A DNA stretch of 64,000 nt from CAZWUW01 sp964636895 (GTDB lineage Bacteria; Bacillota; Thermincolia; Thermincolales; CAZWUW01): the NCBI GenBank assembly GCA_964636895.1, contig CAZWUW010000001.1:62001-126000 (forward strand), given 5' to 3'. The notes under the pieces are model-generated. The model ran no database searches. It was not told the origin of the DNA and worked only from the letters and a program-made list of their open reading frames with translations. Position 1 is the first letter of the stretch, and every line of letters starts with the position of its first letter. Made by a program: the position numbers and the translations under genes. Positions 45,182-53,826 of the stretch are shown here, in pieces.

Positions 45182-46096
45182 ATGGCTATTGATTTATCAA
45201 TTATTATTCCTGCTTATAATAAAAGAGAGATTTTGCATAAAAACCTGCAGAGTATTTTTCTGGAATTGCAGCTGGCCGATTTTTCTTATGAAATTATTGT
45301 TGTCAATGACGGTTCAACTGACGGGACAGCTGAACTGCTGGCCCAATACTCGGCAAACCATAAAGCCTTCAGCGCCTTTTCTACCGAAAACTCCGGGCCG
45401 GGAGCGGCCAGAAATTTTGGCATTAGACAGGCCGCCGGTCAGGTCATCCTTTTTCTGCAAGATGATATTATTGTCCGGCCAGGTGTACTTAATAACCACT
45501 ACGCATGGCATCAGCAATACAGTGAAGCGCATTGTGTTTTACAGGGGGCTGTTTTTTATCATCCTGAAATTATTACCCCTTTTATGCACTGGCTCGAGCA
45601 CGGAGGGCCGCAAAACAGGTTTTACCGCCTTGCCTCCGGGGTAGTGCAACAAATAGGTTTTTTAGAAGCTGCTAATTTGTCGGTTAAGAGAGCTTTTTTA
45701 TGTGCCGGTGATTTGACTTTGTTTGCGCAGGATTTAGCAGCTTTTGAGAATATTGAGTTTGAAAATAAATTAAGGCAAAAAGGGATGCAGCTTTATTATG
45801 ACCTGCAGACACTGGCCTACCATTATCATCCGGTGACTTTTGAGGATTATATGACTAGGAGTTATTTTAACGGCCAGGCTCTTGGCGGTATTTTGGATAA
45901 ATACCCAACGGGTTTTGGAGTTTTGGAGGCGCCTACAAAAACAACAGTTTCGCGGTTATTTAAGAGAGCGCTTACCAGAATGGGCAGTATCCTGCCGCAG
46001 GCCGCATTTTTTGGACCTCTAAGCACTTGGTACTGGAAATTCAGTTTGTATCAGGCTTATATTGACGGTTATAAAGATTATAAAAAGGGCCTTTAA
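45182..46096 (+). CDS. GT2 family glycosyltransferase
   Basis: This 304-residue protein begins LSIIIPAYNKREILHKNLQSI, with VNDGSTDGTAELL, NSGPGAARNFGIRQAAGQVILFLQDDI and a later EAANLSVKRAFLCAGDLTLFAQDLAAFENIEFENKLRQKG (acceptor side with acidic residues). The final ~60 residues contain LFKRALTRMGSILPQAAFFGPLSTWYWKF, which may be membrane-associated. It follows fcl by one base, so it may use GDP-fucose; this is only a positional hint. Confidence 0.87.
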   Translation: MAIDLSIIIPAYNKREILHKNLQSIFLELQLADFSYEIIVVNDGSTDGTAELLAQYSANHKAFSAFSTENSGPGAARNFGIRQAAGQVILFLQDDIIVRPGVLNNHYAWHQQYSEAHCVLQGAVFYHPEIITPFMHWLEHGGPQNRFYRLASGVVQQIGFLEAANLSVKRAFLCAGDLTLFAQDLAAFENIEFENKLRQKGMQLYYDLQTLAYHYHPVTFEDYMTRSYFNGQALGGILDKYPTGFGVLEAPTKTTVSRLFKRALTRMGSILPQAAFFGPLSTWYWKFSLYQAYIDGYKDYKKGL

Positions 46097-46114
46097 AGGA
46101 GGATATCTTTTCCC

Positions 46115-47002
46115 ATGCCGCTGGTTTTTATTATAGTCCTTAACTACAATGGAAAAGCTGATACTCTTGAGTGCCTGCGTTCATTAACGAAGATTACTTA
46201 CGCCAATTACCGGGTGCTGGTGATTGATAATGCTTCGATGGATAATTCAGTTGAGGCTGTCGGCCGGGAGTTCCCTGCTGTGCAGGTGCTGGTAAACGAT
46301 GAAAACATGGGCTTTGCCGGCGGGAATAATGTTGGTATTAGTTATGCGCTGGAACAAGGGGCAGACTATGTTTTTCTTCTTAACAACGATACGACTGTAG
46401 AACCGGGTGTTATTGACGAGCTTATCAGGGTGGGAGAGAGTGATGCTGCTATTGGCATCATGGGTTCCCTTATCTATTACTATCACCGGCCCGGGGAGGT
46501 ATGGTTTGCCGGTGGCAAGATATACTGGCCGCTGGGCACCGTCAGGCATATGAAGGATGTGCCGGCTGGTTGCCGTGAAGTTGACTTTGTTACCGGCTGC
46601 GCCTTTATGGTTAAAAGGACGGTAATAGAGAAAACAGGTTGTTTTGATGACGATTTTTTTCTTTATTACGAAGATGCTGATTGGGGTATCAGGGCTAAAA
46701 AGGCAGGTTTCAAATTAGTGGTGGTGCCAACCTCGGTTGTCCGACACAAAGAAATGGGTGCCGTGGGGGGGAGATCCCCCATTCATGAGTATTATGTTGC
46801 TCGCAACAACCTGCTTTTTATGAGAAAACATGCTAATTACTTAAACTGGGTACTTTTTATCCCAGCCTTCATACTGAAAATTATCATTAAAGGCTTTTTG
46901 TTTGCATGGCGGGGGAATTTTTATCTGGTACCTGCTATTTTGCAGGGTATCAGGGACTTTGTAACCGGCAGGTTGGGTAAATCGAGGAGGATTTCAGGTT
47001 GA
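46115..47002 (+). CDS. GT2 family glycosyltransferase, rhamnosyltransferase-like
   Basis: This 295-residue protein contains FIIVLNYNGKADTLECLRSL, VIDNASMDNSVE, NMGFAGGNNVGISYALEQGADYVFLLNNDTTV, FVTGCAFMVKRTVIEKTGCFDDDFFLYYEDADWGIRAKKAGF, and a C-terminal hydrophobic region after RHKEMG. This is the WbbL/RfbF type, commonly rhamnosyltransferases, which suits the local dTDP-rhamnose genes. GGAGG lies 12 bases before the ATG. It overlaps the next gene by four bases. Confidence 0.88.
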   Translation: MPLVFIIVLNYNGKADTLECLRSLTKITYANYRVLVIDNASMDNSVEAVGREFPAVQVLVNDENMGFAGGNNVGISYALEQGADYVFLLNNDTTVEPGVIDELIRVGESDAAIGIMGSLIYYYHRPGEVWFAGGKIYWPLGTVRHMKDVPAGCREVDFVTGCAFMVKRTVIEKTGCFDDDFFLYYEDADWGIRAKKAGFKLVVVPTSVVRHKEMGAVGGRSPIHEYYVARNNLLFMRKHANYLNWVLFIPAFILKIIIKGFLFAWRGNFYLVPAILQGIRDFVTGRLGKSRRISG

Positions 47003-48372
47003 ATTTGATGAAGTTGTCCATTGCCATAAAATTTTATTATTTAGTTATATTTTCCTTGCCTTTTCTTGCCGTTTCACCGCTTATTATGTTTTACGGGGTG
47101 CCAACCGGTGTAATCTTCGGTATGCTGGTTTTGGCGACATTGCTGGCTTATGGGTGGGAGAAGGGTATAAAGCGTTTGTTTGTAACGGTAGGACAAACCC
47201 CTTTAATGAAACTGCTGCTGGTTTTTTTGCTGGTTAATCTGATTTCTGTGGTTAAAGCCGGTTTGGAAAGCGGACTAGATACAGAAAACTATCTTGAGTT
47301 TGCTTACCTTGCCTTTTCTATAGTGGTCTTTTGGCTTACTGCCAGCCTGGTGCAAAATGAAATAACCTTTACCGGCGTTTTCCGGGCTTATTTCCTGGCC
47401 GCCTTTATTTCGGTTATTTGGAGCCTTTATATTACTTTGGGCTTTATGGCCGGCATAGATACGGGTCAGCCTCTCACCTGGACTGTACCCAGGCTTTTTG
47501 GCACTTCCGCGGAACCCCAGGTCTACGGGAACTATCTTTTATCAGTAATACCTCCGCTTACCGTTTTCTTATTAGTGAGTTTACCTGTTGCAAAAAGATT
47601 GGCCATGGTTATAGGCTTTATCCTGCTGGTGCTGGCTATGGTCATGACATTTGCGGCCGGTCCCTGGGTAGGGCTTGTTGGCAGTTGGTTTATCCTTATT
47701 ATTGGCTACAAATATTTTAAAGCTACCGGAATAAAAGCATTTTTTGGTTCTTTGTCAGTAGTGGCAATTATTGTTGTTTTAATCCATACTTACTTATTCC
47801 CCGGTTACGGTGAGGGTTTCAAGTCTATTGCCGTTAAGTTCGGTTTTCAGCCGGAGAAAGTAGAACAGCTTGTACAGCTTCCTGCCGGGAAAAAGGCACC
47901 TGCAGCTTTGCAGGCAAAAGAAACTTATCATTTAAGTCTGCGCTCTGTATCCGAGCGGCAGGCTTTTCGTCAGGCGGCCTGGAATATGTTCCGGACGCAC
48001 CCAGTTTTTGGGGTTGGCACCGGAAATTACGGTTATTTGTATAATACATACAGACCACCGGGCGCTGAGGCTTTTCCTTTTGTGGCCAAAGCTCACAACC
48101 AATACCTGGAGGTATTGGCCGAAACCGGTATGGTTGGGTTTGCGGTATTAGTATTAATTATAATTCGGGTGCCTGTAATGGCCTGGCAGGCTTTTCGGGC
48201 TAACCGGGCAGTCTTTTGGCGGGCTGCTGTCCTGGGCGTCTTTGCCGGTCTGGCCGGCATTGCTGTACAAGGCTACTCCTTTGGTATTTTTGTGCATATT
48301 TACACCTGGGTGCTTTTGGGCCTGCTGGCCGGCGCTTATCGCCGGACTATGCCGGCAAGGAATTATATGTAA
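46999..48372 (+). CDS. O-antigen ligase/polymerase-like membrane protein
   Basis: This 457-residue protein has about eleven or twelve membrane helices. Its large extracytoplasmic region contains SLRSVSERQAFRQAAWNMFRTHPVFGVGTGNYGY and KAHNQYLEVLAETGMVGF, the conserved Wzy_C/WaaL histidine-and-glycine pattern. It differs from the member at 24251 in lacking TPRs. With two such proteins in the locus, one may polymerise and the other ligate. TTG at 46999 is the likely start: GGAGG is eight bases before it, whereas the ATG at 47008 is too far. Confidence 0.87.
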   Translation: MNLMKLSIAIKFYYLVIFSLPFLAVSPLIMFYGVPTGVIFGMLVLATLLAYGWEKGIKRLFVTVGQTPLMKLLLVFLLVNLISVVKAGLESGLDTENYLEFAYLAFSIVVFWLTASLVQNEITFTGVFRAYFLAAFISVIWSLYITLGFMAGIDTGQPLTWTVPRLFGTSAEPQVYGNYLLSVIPPLTVFLLVSLPVAKRLAMVIGFILLVLAMVMTFAAGPWVGLVGSWFILIIGYKYFKATGIKAFFGSLSVVAIIVVLIHTYLFPGYGEGFKSIAVKFGFQPEKVEQLVQLPAGKKAPAALQAKETYHLSLRSVSERQAFRQAAWNMFRTHPVFGVGTGNYGYLYNTYRPPGAEAFPFVAKAHNQYLEVLAETGMVGFAVLVLIIIRVPVMAWQAFRANRAVFWRAAVLGVFAGLAGIAVQGYSFGIFVHIYTWVLLGLLAGAYRRTMPARNYM

Positions 48373-48426
48373 TGCTGCAGAATGTTGACTTATATAATGT
48401 TCACTTATATATGGAGGCTGCACAGG

Positions 48427-49416
48427 ATGACAAAACGGGCCTTAATTACAGGCATCACCGGCCAGGACGGCGCATATCTGGCCCGGTTGTTATTATCAAA
48501 AGCGTATCAGGTTTTTGGCGCTGTCCGGCAGACGGGTAACATAAACACTGACAAGTTAAATGAGCTGGGCATTGCGGAAAAGATTGAATTTGTGCCTTTT
48601 GATATGCTGGACTATAATAGTATAATAAAAGTGTTGGAGCGGGTGCAGCCGGACGAGATTTATAACCTGGCGGCCCAGAGCTCGGTGGCGGCTTCTTTTG
48701 AACAGCCCTTACTTACCGGCGATACTACCGGTCTGGGTGCGGCCAGGCTGCTGGAAGCTATCCGCACGGTAAATCCCGGGATTAAATTTTACCAGTCCTC
48801 CAGCAGCGAAATGTTTGGTAAAATAGAGGCAGTGCCGCAAAATGAAAATACGCCTTTTTTTCCGTGCAGTCCCTATGCGGCAGCGAAACTGTACGCCCAT
48901 TTTATGACTGTTAATTACCGGCAGGCCTACGGCCTTTTTTCCTGTGCCGGGATTCTGTTTAACCATGAGTCGCCGCTGCGGGGACTATCTTATGTTACTA
49001 GGAAGATTACGCATACCGTCGCTCAAATAAAGCATGGCCTGGCTAATGAGCTGCGCCTCGGCAACATGGATGTGCAAAGGGACTGGGGTTTTGCCCCGGA
49101 GTATGTGGAAGCTATGTGGTTGATGCTGCAGCAGGAGCAGCCGGATGATTATGTAATTGCTACCGGTGAGACCCACAGTGTCCGGGAGTTTGTGGAAAAG
49201 GCTTTTAGTTATGCCGGTTTGGCCTGGCGGGACTATGTGGTAGTTGACCCGGCTTTTTACCGCCCGGCCGATATTAAGCTGGTTGTCGGGGATGCCGCCA
49301 AAGCCAGGATAAAACTGGGCTGGCAGCCCAAGACTGCATTTTCTGAATTAGTGCGCATGATGGTAGATGCGGATATGGCGCGGGTTGAACAAATGGGAAG
49401 GCGTGGTAATGTTTAA
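48427..49416 (+). CDS. GDP-mannose 4,6-dehydratase-like enzyme (second copy)
   Basis: About 329 residues: [49 protein letters not shown] (catalytic Ser/Glu), [49 protein letters not shown] and YRPADIKLVVGD. It resembles Gmd at 30367 but lacks that protein's [14 protein letters not shown] segment, having RQTGNINTDKLNEL instead, and is about 33 residues shorter. It may make GDP-4-keto-6-deoxymannose for another sugar, such as rhamnose or perosamine, or act on another nucleotide sugar. ATG at 48427 has GGAGG nine bases before it. Confidence 0.87.
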   Translation: MTKRALITGITGQDGAYLARLLLSKAYQVFGAVRQTGNINTDKLNELGIAEKIEFVPFDMLDYNSIIKVLERVQPDEIYNLAAQSSVAASFEQPLLTGDTTGLGAARLLEAIRTVNPGIKFYQSSSSEMFGKIEAVPQNENTPFFPCSPYAAAKLYAHFMTVNYRQAYGLFSCAGILFNHESPLRGLSYVTRKITHTVAQIKHGLANELRLGNMDVQRDWGFAPEYVEAMWLMLQQEQPDDYVIATGETHSVREFVEKAFSYAGLAWRDYVVVDPAFYRPADIKLVVGDAAKARIKLGWQPKTAFSELVRMMVDADMARVEQMGRRGNV

Positions 49417-50513
49417 TGAAAGTTGCAATTGTGCATGACTGGTTGGCCAACATGGGCGGCTCGGAACGCTGTGTACTGGCTTTTCACGAGCTTTTTCCGG
49501 CGGCCCCGGTGTATACTACCGTATACAACCAGGCCAAACTGCCGGATGATTTTAAGGCCCTGGACATCAGAACGTCATTTATCCAAAAACTGCCCAAAGC
49601 AAAAGAGAAATATCAGGCTTATTTGCCGCTGATGCCTTTGGCGGTGGAGCAGTTTGATTTGACCGAATTTGATGTGGTCATCACCAGCAGCCATGCCTGC
49701 TGCAAAGGCGTCATTACCCGGCCCGATGCGTTAAATATTTGCTATTGCTATACCCCTATCAGGTACGTATGGCAGTTGTATCATGAGTATATGCGGCTGG
49801 AAAATATGGGCCGCCTGAAAAGATTAGTAATTCCTCCTATTATGAATTATTTACGGATTTGGGACCGTCTGGCTGCCGACCGGGTGGACGAGTTTATTGC
49901 TATTTCCGGGGTGGTGGCGGACCGCATCCGCAAATATTACCGGCGTGATGCAGTAGTCATTTACCCGCCGGCGGATACTTCCAAATACAGACCGGGCGGT
50001 ACGGTTGAAGACTATTTTCTGGTGGTTTCCCGGCTGGTGCCTTATAAGCGGGTTGACCTGGCGGTAGCTGCCTTTAGCGCCACCGGCCAGCCTTTGCTGG
50101 TGGTGGGGGATGGGCCGGAATATGCCAAATTGCGGGCTATGGCCAAGCCTAATGTGAAATTCCTGGGACGAATTTCGGATGCGGAAATTGCCCAATTATA
50201 TGCCAAATGTCAAGCTTTTGTTTTTCCCGGCAATGAGGATTTCGGTCTGACCCCGGTGGAAGCCCAGGCCGCCGGCCGGCCGGTGATAGCTTACCGGGCG
50301 GGCGGAACTCTGGAAACCGTAAAAGCCGGGATTACCGGGGAGTTTTTTGATGAGCAGCAGGCAGACTCCCTGATCAGGGTGCTAAAAACCTTTGACCCTA
50401 CGAGATATAAAACGGCAGACATGGTGGCGCACGCCCAAAAATTTGACCTGGCAAGCTTTAAGCAACAGTTTGCCGAATATGTGCAAAAAGCTTACCAAGG
50501 TATTAGCAGATAA
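49416..50513 (+). CDS. GT4 glycosyltransferase, mannosyltransferase-like
   Basis: This 365-residue GT-B protein opens VAIVHDWLANMGGSERCVLAFHELFP, with SSHACCKGV, CYCYTPIRYVWQLYHEYM, YFLVVSRLVPYKRVDLAVAAF and FPGNEDFGLTPVEAQAAGRPVIAYRAGGTLET. This is the WbaZ/MtfB-like group, many members of which transfer mannose from GDP-mannose. TAATG overlap with the Gmd-like gene. GC-rich and cytoplasmic. Confidence 0.9.
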   Translation: MKVAIVHDWLANMGGSERCVLAFHELFPAAPVYTTVYNQAKLPDDFKALDIRTSFIQKLPKAKEKYQAYLPLMPLAVEQFDLTEFDVVITSSHACCKGVITRPDALNICYCYTPIRYVWQLYHEYMRLENMGRLKRLVIPPIMNYLRIWDRLAADRVDEFIAISGVVADRIRKYYRRDAVVIYPPADTSKYRPGGTVEDYFLVVSRLVPYKRVDLAVAAFSATGQPLLVVGDGPEYAKLRAMAKPNVKFLGRISDAEIAQLYAKCQAFVFPGNEDFGLTPVEAQAAGRPVIAYRAGGTLETVKAGITGEFFDEQQADSLIRVLKTFDPTRYKTADMVAHAQKFDLASFKQQFAEYVQKAYQGISR

Positions 50514-50526
50514 CCGGAGGGGTAGC

Positions 50527-51318
50527 ATGGAACGCACTGAGGAACGCACTGAGGAGAGCACTGAGCAGCGGTTAAAAAGGGAAGCTGAGTTCCAGGATAA
50601 AAAAGTTAAGGAGCGCAATGAAAAACTGGACCAGTTTTATACCAAGATTTACGGCGGTGTACTGGATGCGCTTTATGCCGGTGCTCTTAAGGAAGCTGCC
50701 GCCGGCAGTGGCAAAAAGGTTTTAGAAATAGGCTGCGGCACCGGTCATTTTTCCCTGCAGTTTGCCCGGCAAGGCGCCACGGTAACGGCAGTGGATATTT
50801 CACCGGAATGTATAAAATTATTAAACAGTTATGCGGACGCGGAGGGCTTGACTAATCTGACCGCTTTTGTGGGGAACGCCGAGGTTTTGGATTTCCCGGA
50901 TGAAAGCTTTGACGTTGTTTTTGGCTGTGCAATTTTGCATCATTTGGATTTGGCCGGGGTAATTCCGGAGCTTTGCCGGGTCCTGAAAAAGGACGGCAAA
51001 GCAGTATTTCTTGAACCCCTGGGCCATAATCCGCTGATTAATTTGTATAGGGTATTAACCCCGAAATTGAGAACTTCGGATGAGCATCCCATTGTCATGA
51101 GTGATTTCCGCCTGTTTCGGCAGCATGCCGCCAATGTTTCCTTCCGCCCCTTCTATTTGGCCACTCTGCTAGCCTTTGTATGGCGTTTTGTAATCCCGTC
51201 TGAAAAAATGTTCAATAGCAGCTTTGCTTTTCTGGAAAAGGTTGACCGCTTTCTGTTTGCAGCTATTCCGTATATCAGAAGACATGCCCGTTACAGTATA
51301 ATTACTTTTCAAAAATAG
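50527..51318 (+). CDS. Class I SAM-dependent methyltransferase
   Basis: About 263 residues. The N-terminus has a charged four-residue repeat (ERTE ERTE ESTE) encoded by three 12-base units at 50530-50565, then a helix and the SAM motif VLEIGCGTGHFSLQFA, VDISPECIKL, GNAEVLDFPDESFDVVFGCAILHHLD and LKKDGKAVFLEPLGHNPL. This is Methyltransf_11 type. The C-terminal part with YLATLLAFVWRFVIPSEKM may touch the membrane. GGAGGGG precedes the ATG at 50527; an upstream frame extension would overlap the GT4 gene. Substrate unknown. Confidence 0.87.
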   Translation: MERTEERTEESTEQRLKREAEFQDKKVKERNEKLDQFYTKIYGGVLDALYAGALKEAAAGSGKKVLEIGCGTGHFSLQFARQGATVTAVDISPECIKLLNSYADAEGLTNLTAFVGNAEVLDFPDESFDVVFGCAILHHLDLAGVIPELCRVLKKDGKAVFLEPLGHNPLINLYRVLTPKLRTSDEHPIVMSDFRLFRQHAANVSFRPFYLATLLAFVWRFVIPSEKMFNSSFAFLEKVDRFLFAAIPYIRRHARYSIITFQK

Positions 51319-51336
51319 ATATGGGACTGATGCTTT

Positions 51337-52728
51337 GTGATTAAAAAACACCAGCGGTTTTTTAATTTAATATTGTTTGCCTTGGACGGTTTGGCCCTGA
51401 CTGTTGCCTACCTTGCCGCCTATCTATACAAATGGGGCTTGCAGCCTGTCAGCCAAATGGACTACCTGTACCTCAAAGCGCCGCTGTGGATGATCCCGCT
51501 GCTGCAGCTAGTGTATTTTTTCATGGAAGTTTATTCGCCCATGCGCAGCCGGCTGTTCCGCAAAGAAATGCTAATGGTAATCCGCGCCCATGCCGTGGGC
51601 ATAGCTATTGTTTTTGGCATGCTTTATATGGCCAAACTATACATTTATTCCCGGGCCGTGCTTGCTGTTTTTGGTTTGCTGGGGCTGGCGCTGCTGTTAA
51701 CGGAGCGTTATGCGGTCCGCCGCGCGCTTCGTTACCTGCGCAAAATCGGCTATAACCAGAAGCATTTGTTAATCATCGGGGCCGGCAAAGTTGGGCTGGA
51801 TTTTGCCCAAAAGGTTACCACCCAGAAGGATTTTGGTTACAATGTGCTGGGCTTTTTGGACGATGACGCTGCTAAAAACGGTGCCGAAGTCATGGGGCGC
51901 CGGGTGTTGGGGGATTGCCGCGCACTGCCTGACATCCTGGCCACTAACGGCATTGATGAGGTGATTGTGGCGCTGCCGCTAAGCGCTTACGAAAAATACC
52001 ATAATATCGTTTACACCTGCGAAAAAGCCGGGGTACGGGTGCGGATAATCCCCGATTATTTTGATTATCTGCCCGGCCGGCCCAAAATTGAGGAGTTTGA
52101 AGAAATTCCCCTGCTGAATATTCGGCATGTGCCGTTGGATGACCCGTTCAACCGCTTTATCAAAAGGGCTTTTGACATTGTTGTGTCATTTACGGCAATT
52201 TTTTTAACCGCCCCGGTGATGATTACCCTTGCCATCGGGGTTAAGCTGACCTCGCCCGGCCCGGTTTTTTTTAGGCAGGAGCGGGTTGGGTTAAACAACA
52301 GGCCGTTTCATATGCTGAAATTTCGTTCTATGCGGGTGGCCGGTGATAATTCCGGTGATACCAAATGGACTACCGCCGACGACCCCCGCAAAACCAGGTT
52401 TGGCACTTTTATCAGGAAGACCAGCCTGGACGAGCTGCCCCAGTTTCTGAATGTGCTGGCCGGTGACATGAGTGTGGTGGGTCCCAGGCCGGAACGGCCA
52501 TTTTTCGTAGAGCAGTTTAAGGAGAAAATCCCCAAATACATGGTTAAGCACCAGGTGAAACCGGGTATTACCGGCTGGGCCCAGGTGAATGGCTGGCGGG
52601 GCGATACCTCCATCGAAAAGCGGATTGAGTGTGATATTTATTATATAGAGAATTGGGACTTGTTGTTTGATATCAAAATTATGTTTTTAACGGTCTTTAA
52701 GGGGCTTGTTAATAAGAATGCGTATTGA
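51337..52728 (+). CDS. wcaJ: Undecaprenyl-phosphate sugar phosphotransferase (WcaJ/WsaP-like)
   Basis: This 463-residue protein starts glycan synthesis by moving a sugar-1-phosphate (glucose or galactose in known members) from a UDP-sugar to undecaprenyl phosphate. Four membrane helices occupy residues 8-125. A Rossmann-like CoA-binding region (LLIIGAGKVGLDFAQKV) follows, then a membrane re-entrant helix (FDIVVSFTAIFLTAPVM) and the catalytic domain with SPGPVFFRQERVGLNN, MLKFRSMR, TSLDELPQFLNVLAGDMSVVGPRPERP, PGITGWAQVNGWRG and a final IYYIENWDL. GTG start with a weak ribosome binding site. Its last three codons and stop lie in a 12-bp tandem repeat. Confidence 0.93.
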   Translation: MIKKHQRFFNLILFALDGLALTVAYLAAYLYKWGLQPVSQMDYLYLKAPLWMIPLLQLVYFFMEVYSPMRSRLFRKEMLMVIRAHAVGIAIVFGMLYMAKLYIYSRAVLAVFGLLGLALLLTERYAVRRALRYLRKIGYNQKHLLIIGAGKVGLDFAQKVTTQKDFGYNVLGFLDDDAAKNGAEVMGRRVLGDCRALPDILATNGIDEVIVALPLSAYEKYHNIVYTCEKAGVRVRIIPDYFDYLPGRPKIEEFEEIPLLNIRHVPLDDPFNRFIKRAFDIVVSFTAIFLTAPVMITLAIGVKLTSPGPVFFRQERVGLNNRPFHMLKFRSMRVAGDNSGDTKWTTADDPRKTRFGTFIRKTSLDELPQFLNVLAGDMSVVGPRPERPFFVEQFKEKIPKYMVKHQVKPGITGWAQVNGWRGDTSIEKRIECDIYYIENWDLLFDIKIMFLTVFKGLVNKNAY

Positions 52729-52753
52729 CATGCGTATTGACATGCGTATTGAC
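52718..52753 (+). repeat. 12-bp tandem repeat, three copies
   Basis: ATGCGTATTGAC occurs three times in direct succession (52718-52729, 52730-52741, 52742-52753). The first copy contains the last sense codons and stop of wcaJ. The copies each create a TTGAC(A) box, none of which is correctly spaced from the -10 at 52789. Confidence 0.95.
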
Positions 52754-52765
52754 AGCGAATGCCAA

Positions 52766-52794
52766 TTCACAAATCATCCGGGAAATGGTATACT
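52766..52794 (+). promoter_or_regulatory. Extended -10 promoter for the UbiA-family gene and followers
   Basis: TTCACA at 52766-52771, a 17-base spacer and TATACT at 52789-52794, with TG one base upstream of the -10 (TGGTATACT). This is a strong sigma-A-type match about 68 bases before the ATG at 52863 and marks a new transcription unit after wcaJ. Confidence 0.75.
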
Positions 52795-52862
52795 ATTTTA
52801 ATGGGCCCGGATTTTTTGTGTTTATTGGCGCTAATTGGCGTTTTAATAAGGAGGTGGTGTAG

Positions 52863-53798
52863 ATGTCGCTGCAAACCGAAACCAGAACCGTTTTTGAACC
52901 TGCTGCTCCTGCTGCCGGTGCGGCTGCCGGGCGCAGTCGGATATATTGGCTGTTAAAGACCATGCGGCCCAAGCAGTGGACGAAGAACCTGGTGATTTTT
53001 GCCGGCCTCATCTTTTCCAAAAACCTGCTGGTGCCGGACCTTTTAGGCCGGTCGGCGGCGGCCTTTGGATTGTTTTGCCTGCTTTCGGGCAGTGTATATA
53101 TTATTAATGACCTGATTGACCTCGAACGGGACCGGGCCCACCCCAAAAAGAAGTTCCGGCCGCTGGCCGCCGGCCGGTTTAGCGTACCGGTGGCAGTGGC
53201 TGCAGTGATATTGACCGCTGGTGTATCCCTGGCCGCTGCTTTTATGCTGCACCGGCTATTTGGCCTGGTGGCACTGGGTTATTTTTTGTTAGTGCTGGCG
53301 TACAGCTTATGGCTGAAGAACGTGGTTATTGTTGACGTGCTGACTATCGGCATGGGGTTTATTTTGCGCGCGGTGGCCGGGGCGGTAGTGATTGCGGCAC
53401 CTATTTCACCGTGGCTGCTGGTCTGTACTTTTTTACTGGCCTTGTTTCTGGCGCTAACCAAGCGCCGGCATGAGCTGCTCCTGCTGGAGGGAGAGGCCGG
53501 CTCGCACCGCAAAATCCTGCAGGAATACCAGCCGGCAATGCTCGAGCAGATGATTTCGGTGGTAACCTCCTCGACAGTGATGGCTTATTCACTTTATACT
53601 TTTACGGCCGGCCACTCCCGCTGGCTGATGGCCACCATACCTTTTGTCATTTACGGCATTTTCCGTTATCAATACCTGGTACACCAAAAAGACATTGGCG
53701 GCAGTCCGGAAGTGGCACTGCTTAGGGATGCCCCTTTGTTGATAAATGTGGCGTTATGGGTAGGGGCTTCGGCCTTGATTTTATATTTGACTAACTGA
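52863..53798 (+). CDS. UbiA-family prenyltransferase, decaprenyl-phosphate phosphoribosyltransferase-like
   Basis: This 311-residue protein has about eight to nine membrane helices. MRPKQWTKNLVIFAGLIF precedes the first Asp-rich motif NDLIDLERD (N82, D83, D86, D90), then HPKKKFRPLAAGRF, YSLWLKNVVIVDVLTIGMGFILRAVAGA and LALTKRRHELLLL. These match DPPR synthase (Rv3806c type), which joins phosphoribosyl diphosphate to polyprenyl phosphate, the first step towards polyprenyl-phosphate arabinose or ribose. AAGGAGG before the ATG. Neighbouring phosphoesterase and epimerase genes could complete such a route. Confidence 0.88.
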   Translation: MSLQTETRTVFEPAAPAAGAAAGRSRIYWLLKTMRPKQWTKNLVIFAGLIFSKNLLVPDLLGRSAAAFGLFCLLSGSVYIINDLIDLERDRAHPKKKFRPLAAGRFSVPVAVAAVILTAGVSLAAAFMLHRLFGLVALGYFLLVLAYSLWLKNVVIVDVLTIGMGFILRAVAGAVVIAAPISPWLLVCTFLLALFLALTKRRHELLLLEGEAGSHRKILQEYQPAMLEQMISVVTSSTVMAYSLYTFTAGHSRWLMATIPFVIYGIFRYQYLVHQKDIGGSPEVALLRDAPLLINVALWVGASALILYLTN

Positions 53799-53826
53799 AC
53801 CACCAAAAAAGATTTGGGGTAGTTTA

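Noticed and set aside
48385..48413. TTGACT-N17-TATATG resembling a promoter before the second gmd-like gene
   Set aside because: Transcription would begin about at the ribosome binding site, leaving no room for it; the sequence is simply AT-rich with a direct ACTTATAT repeat.
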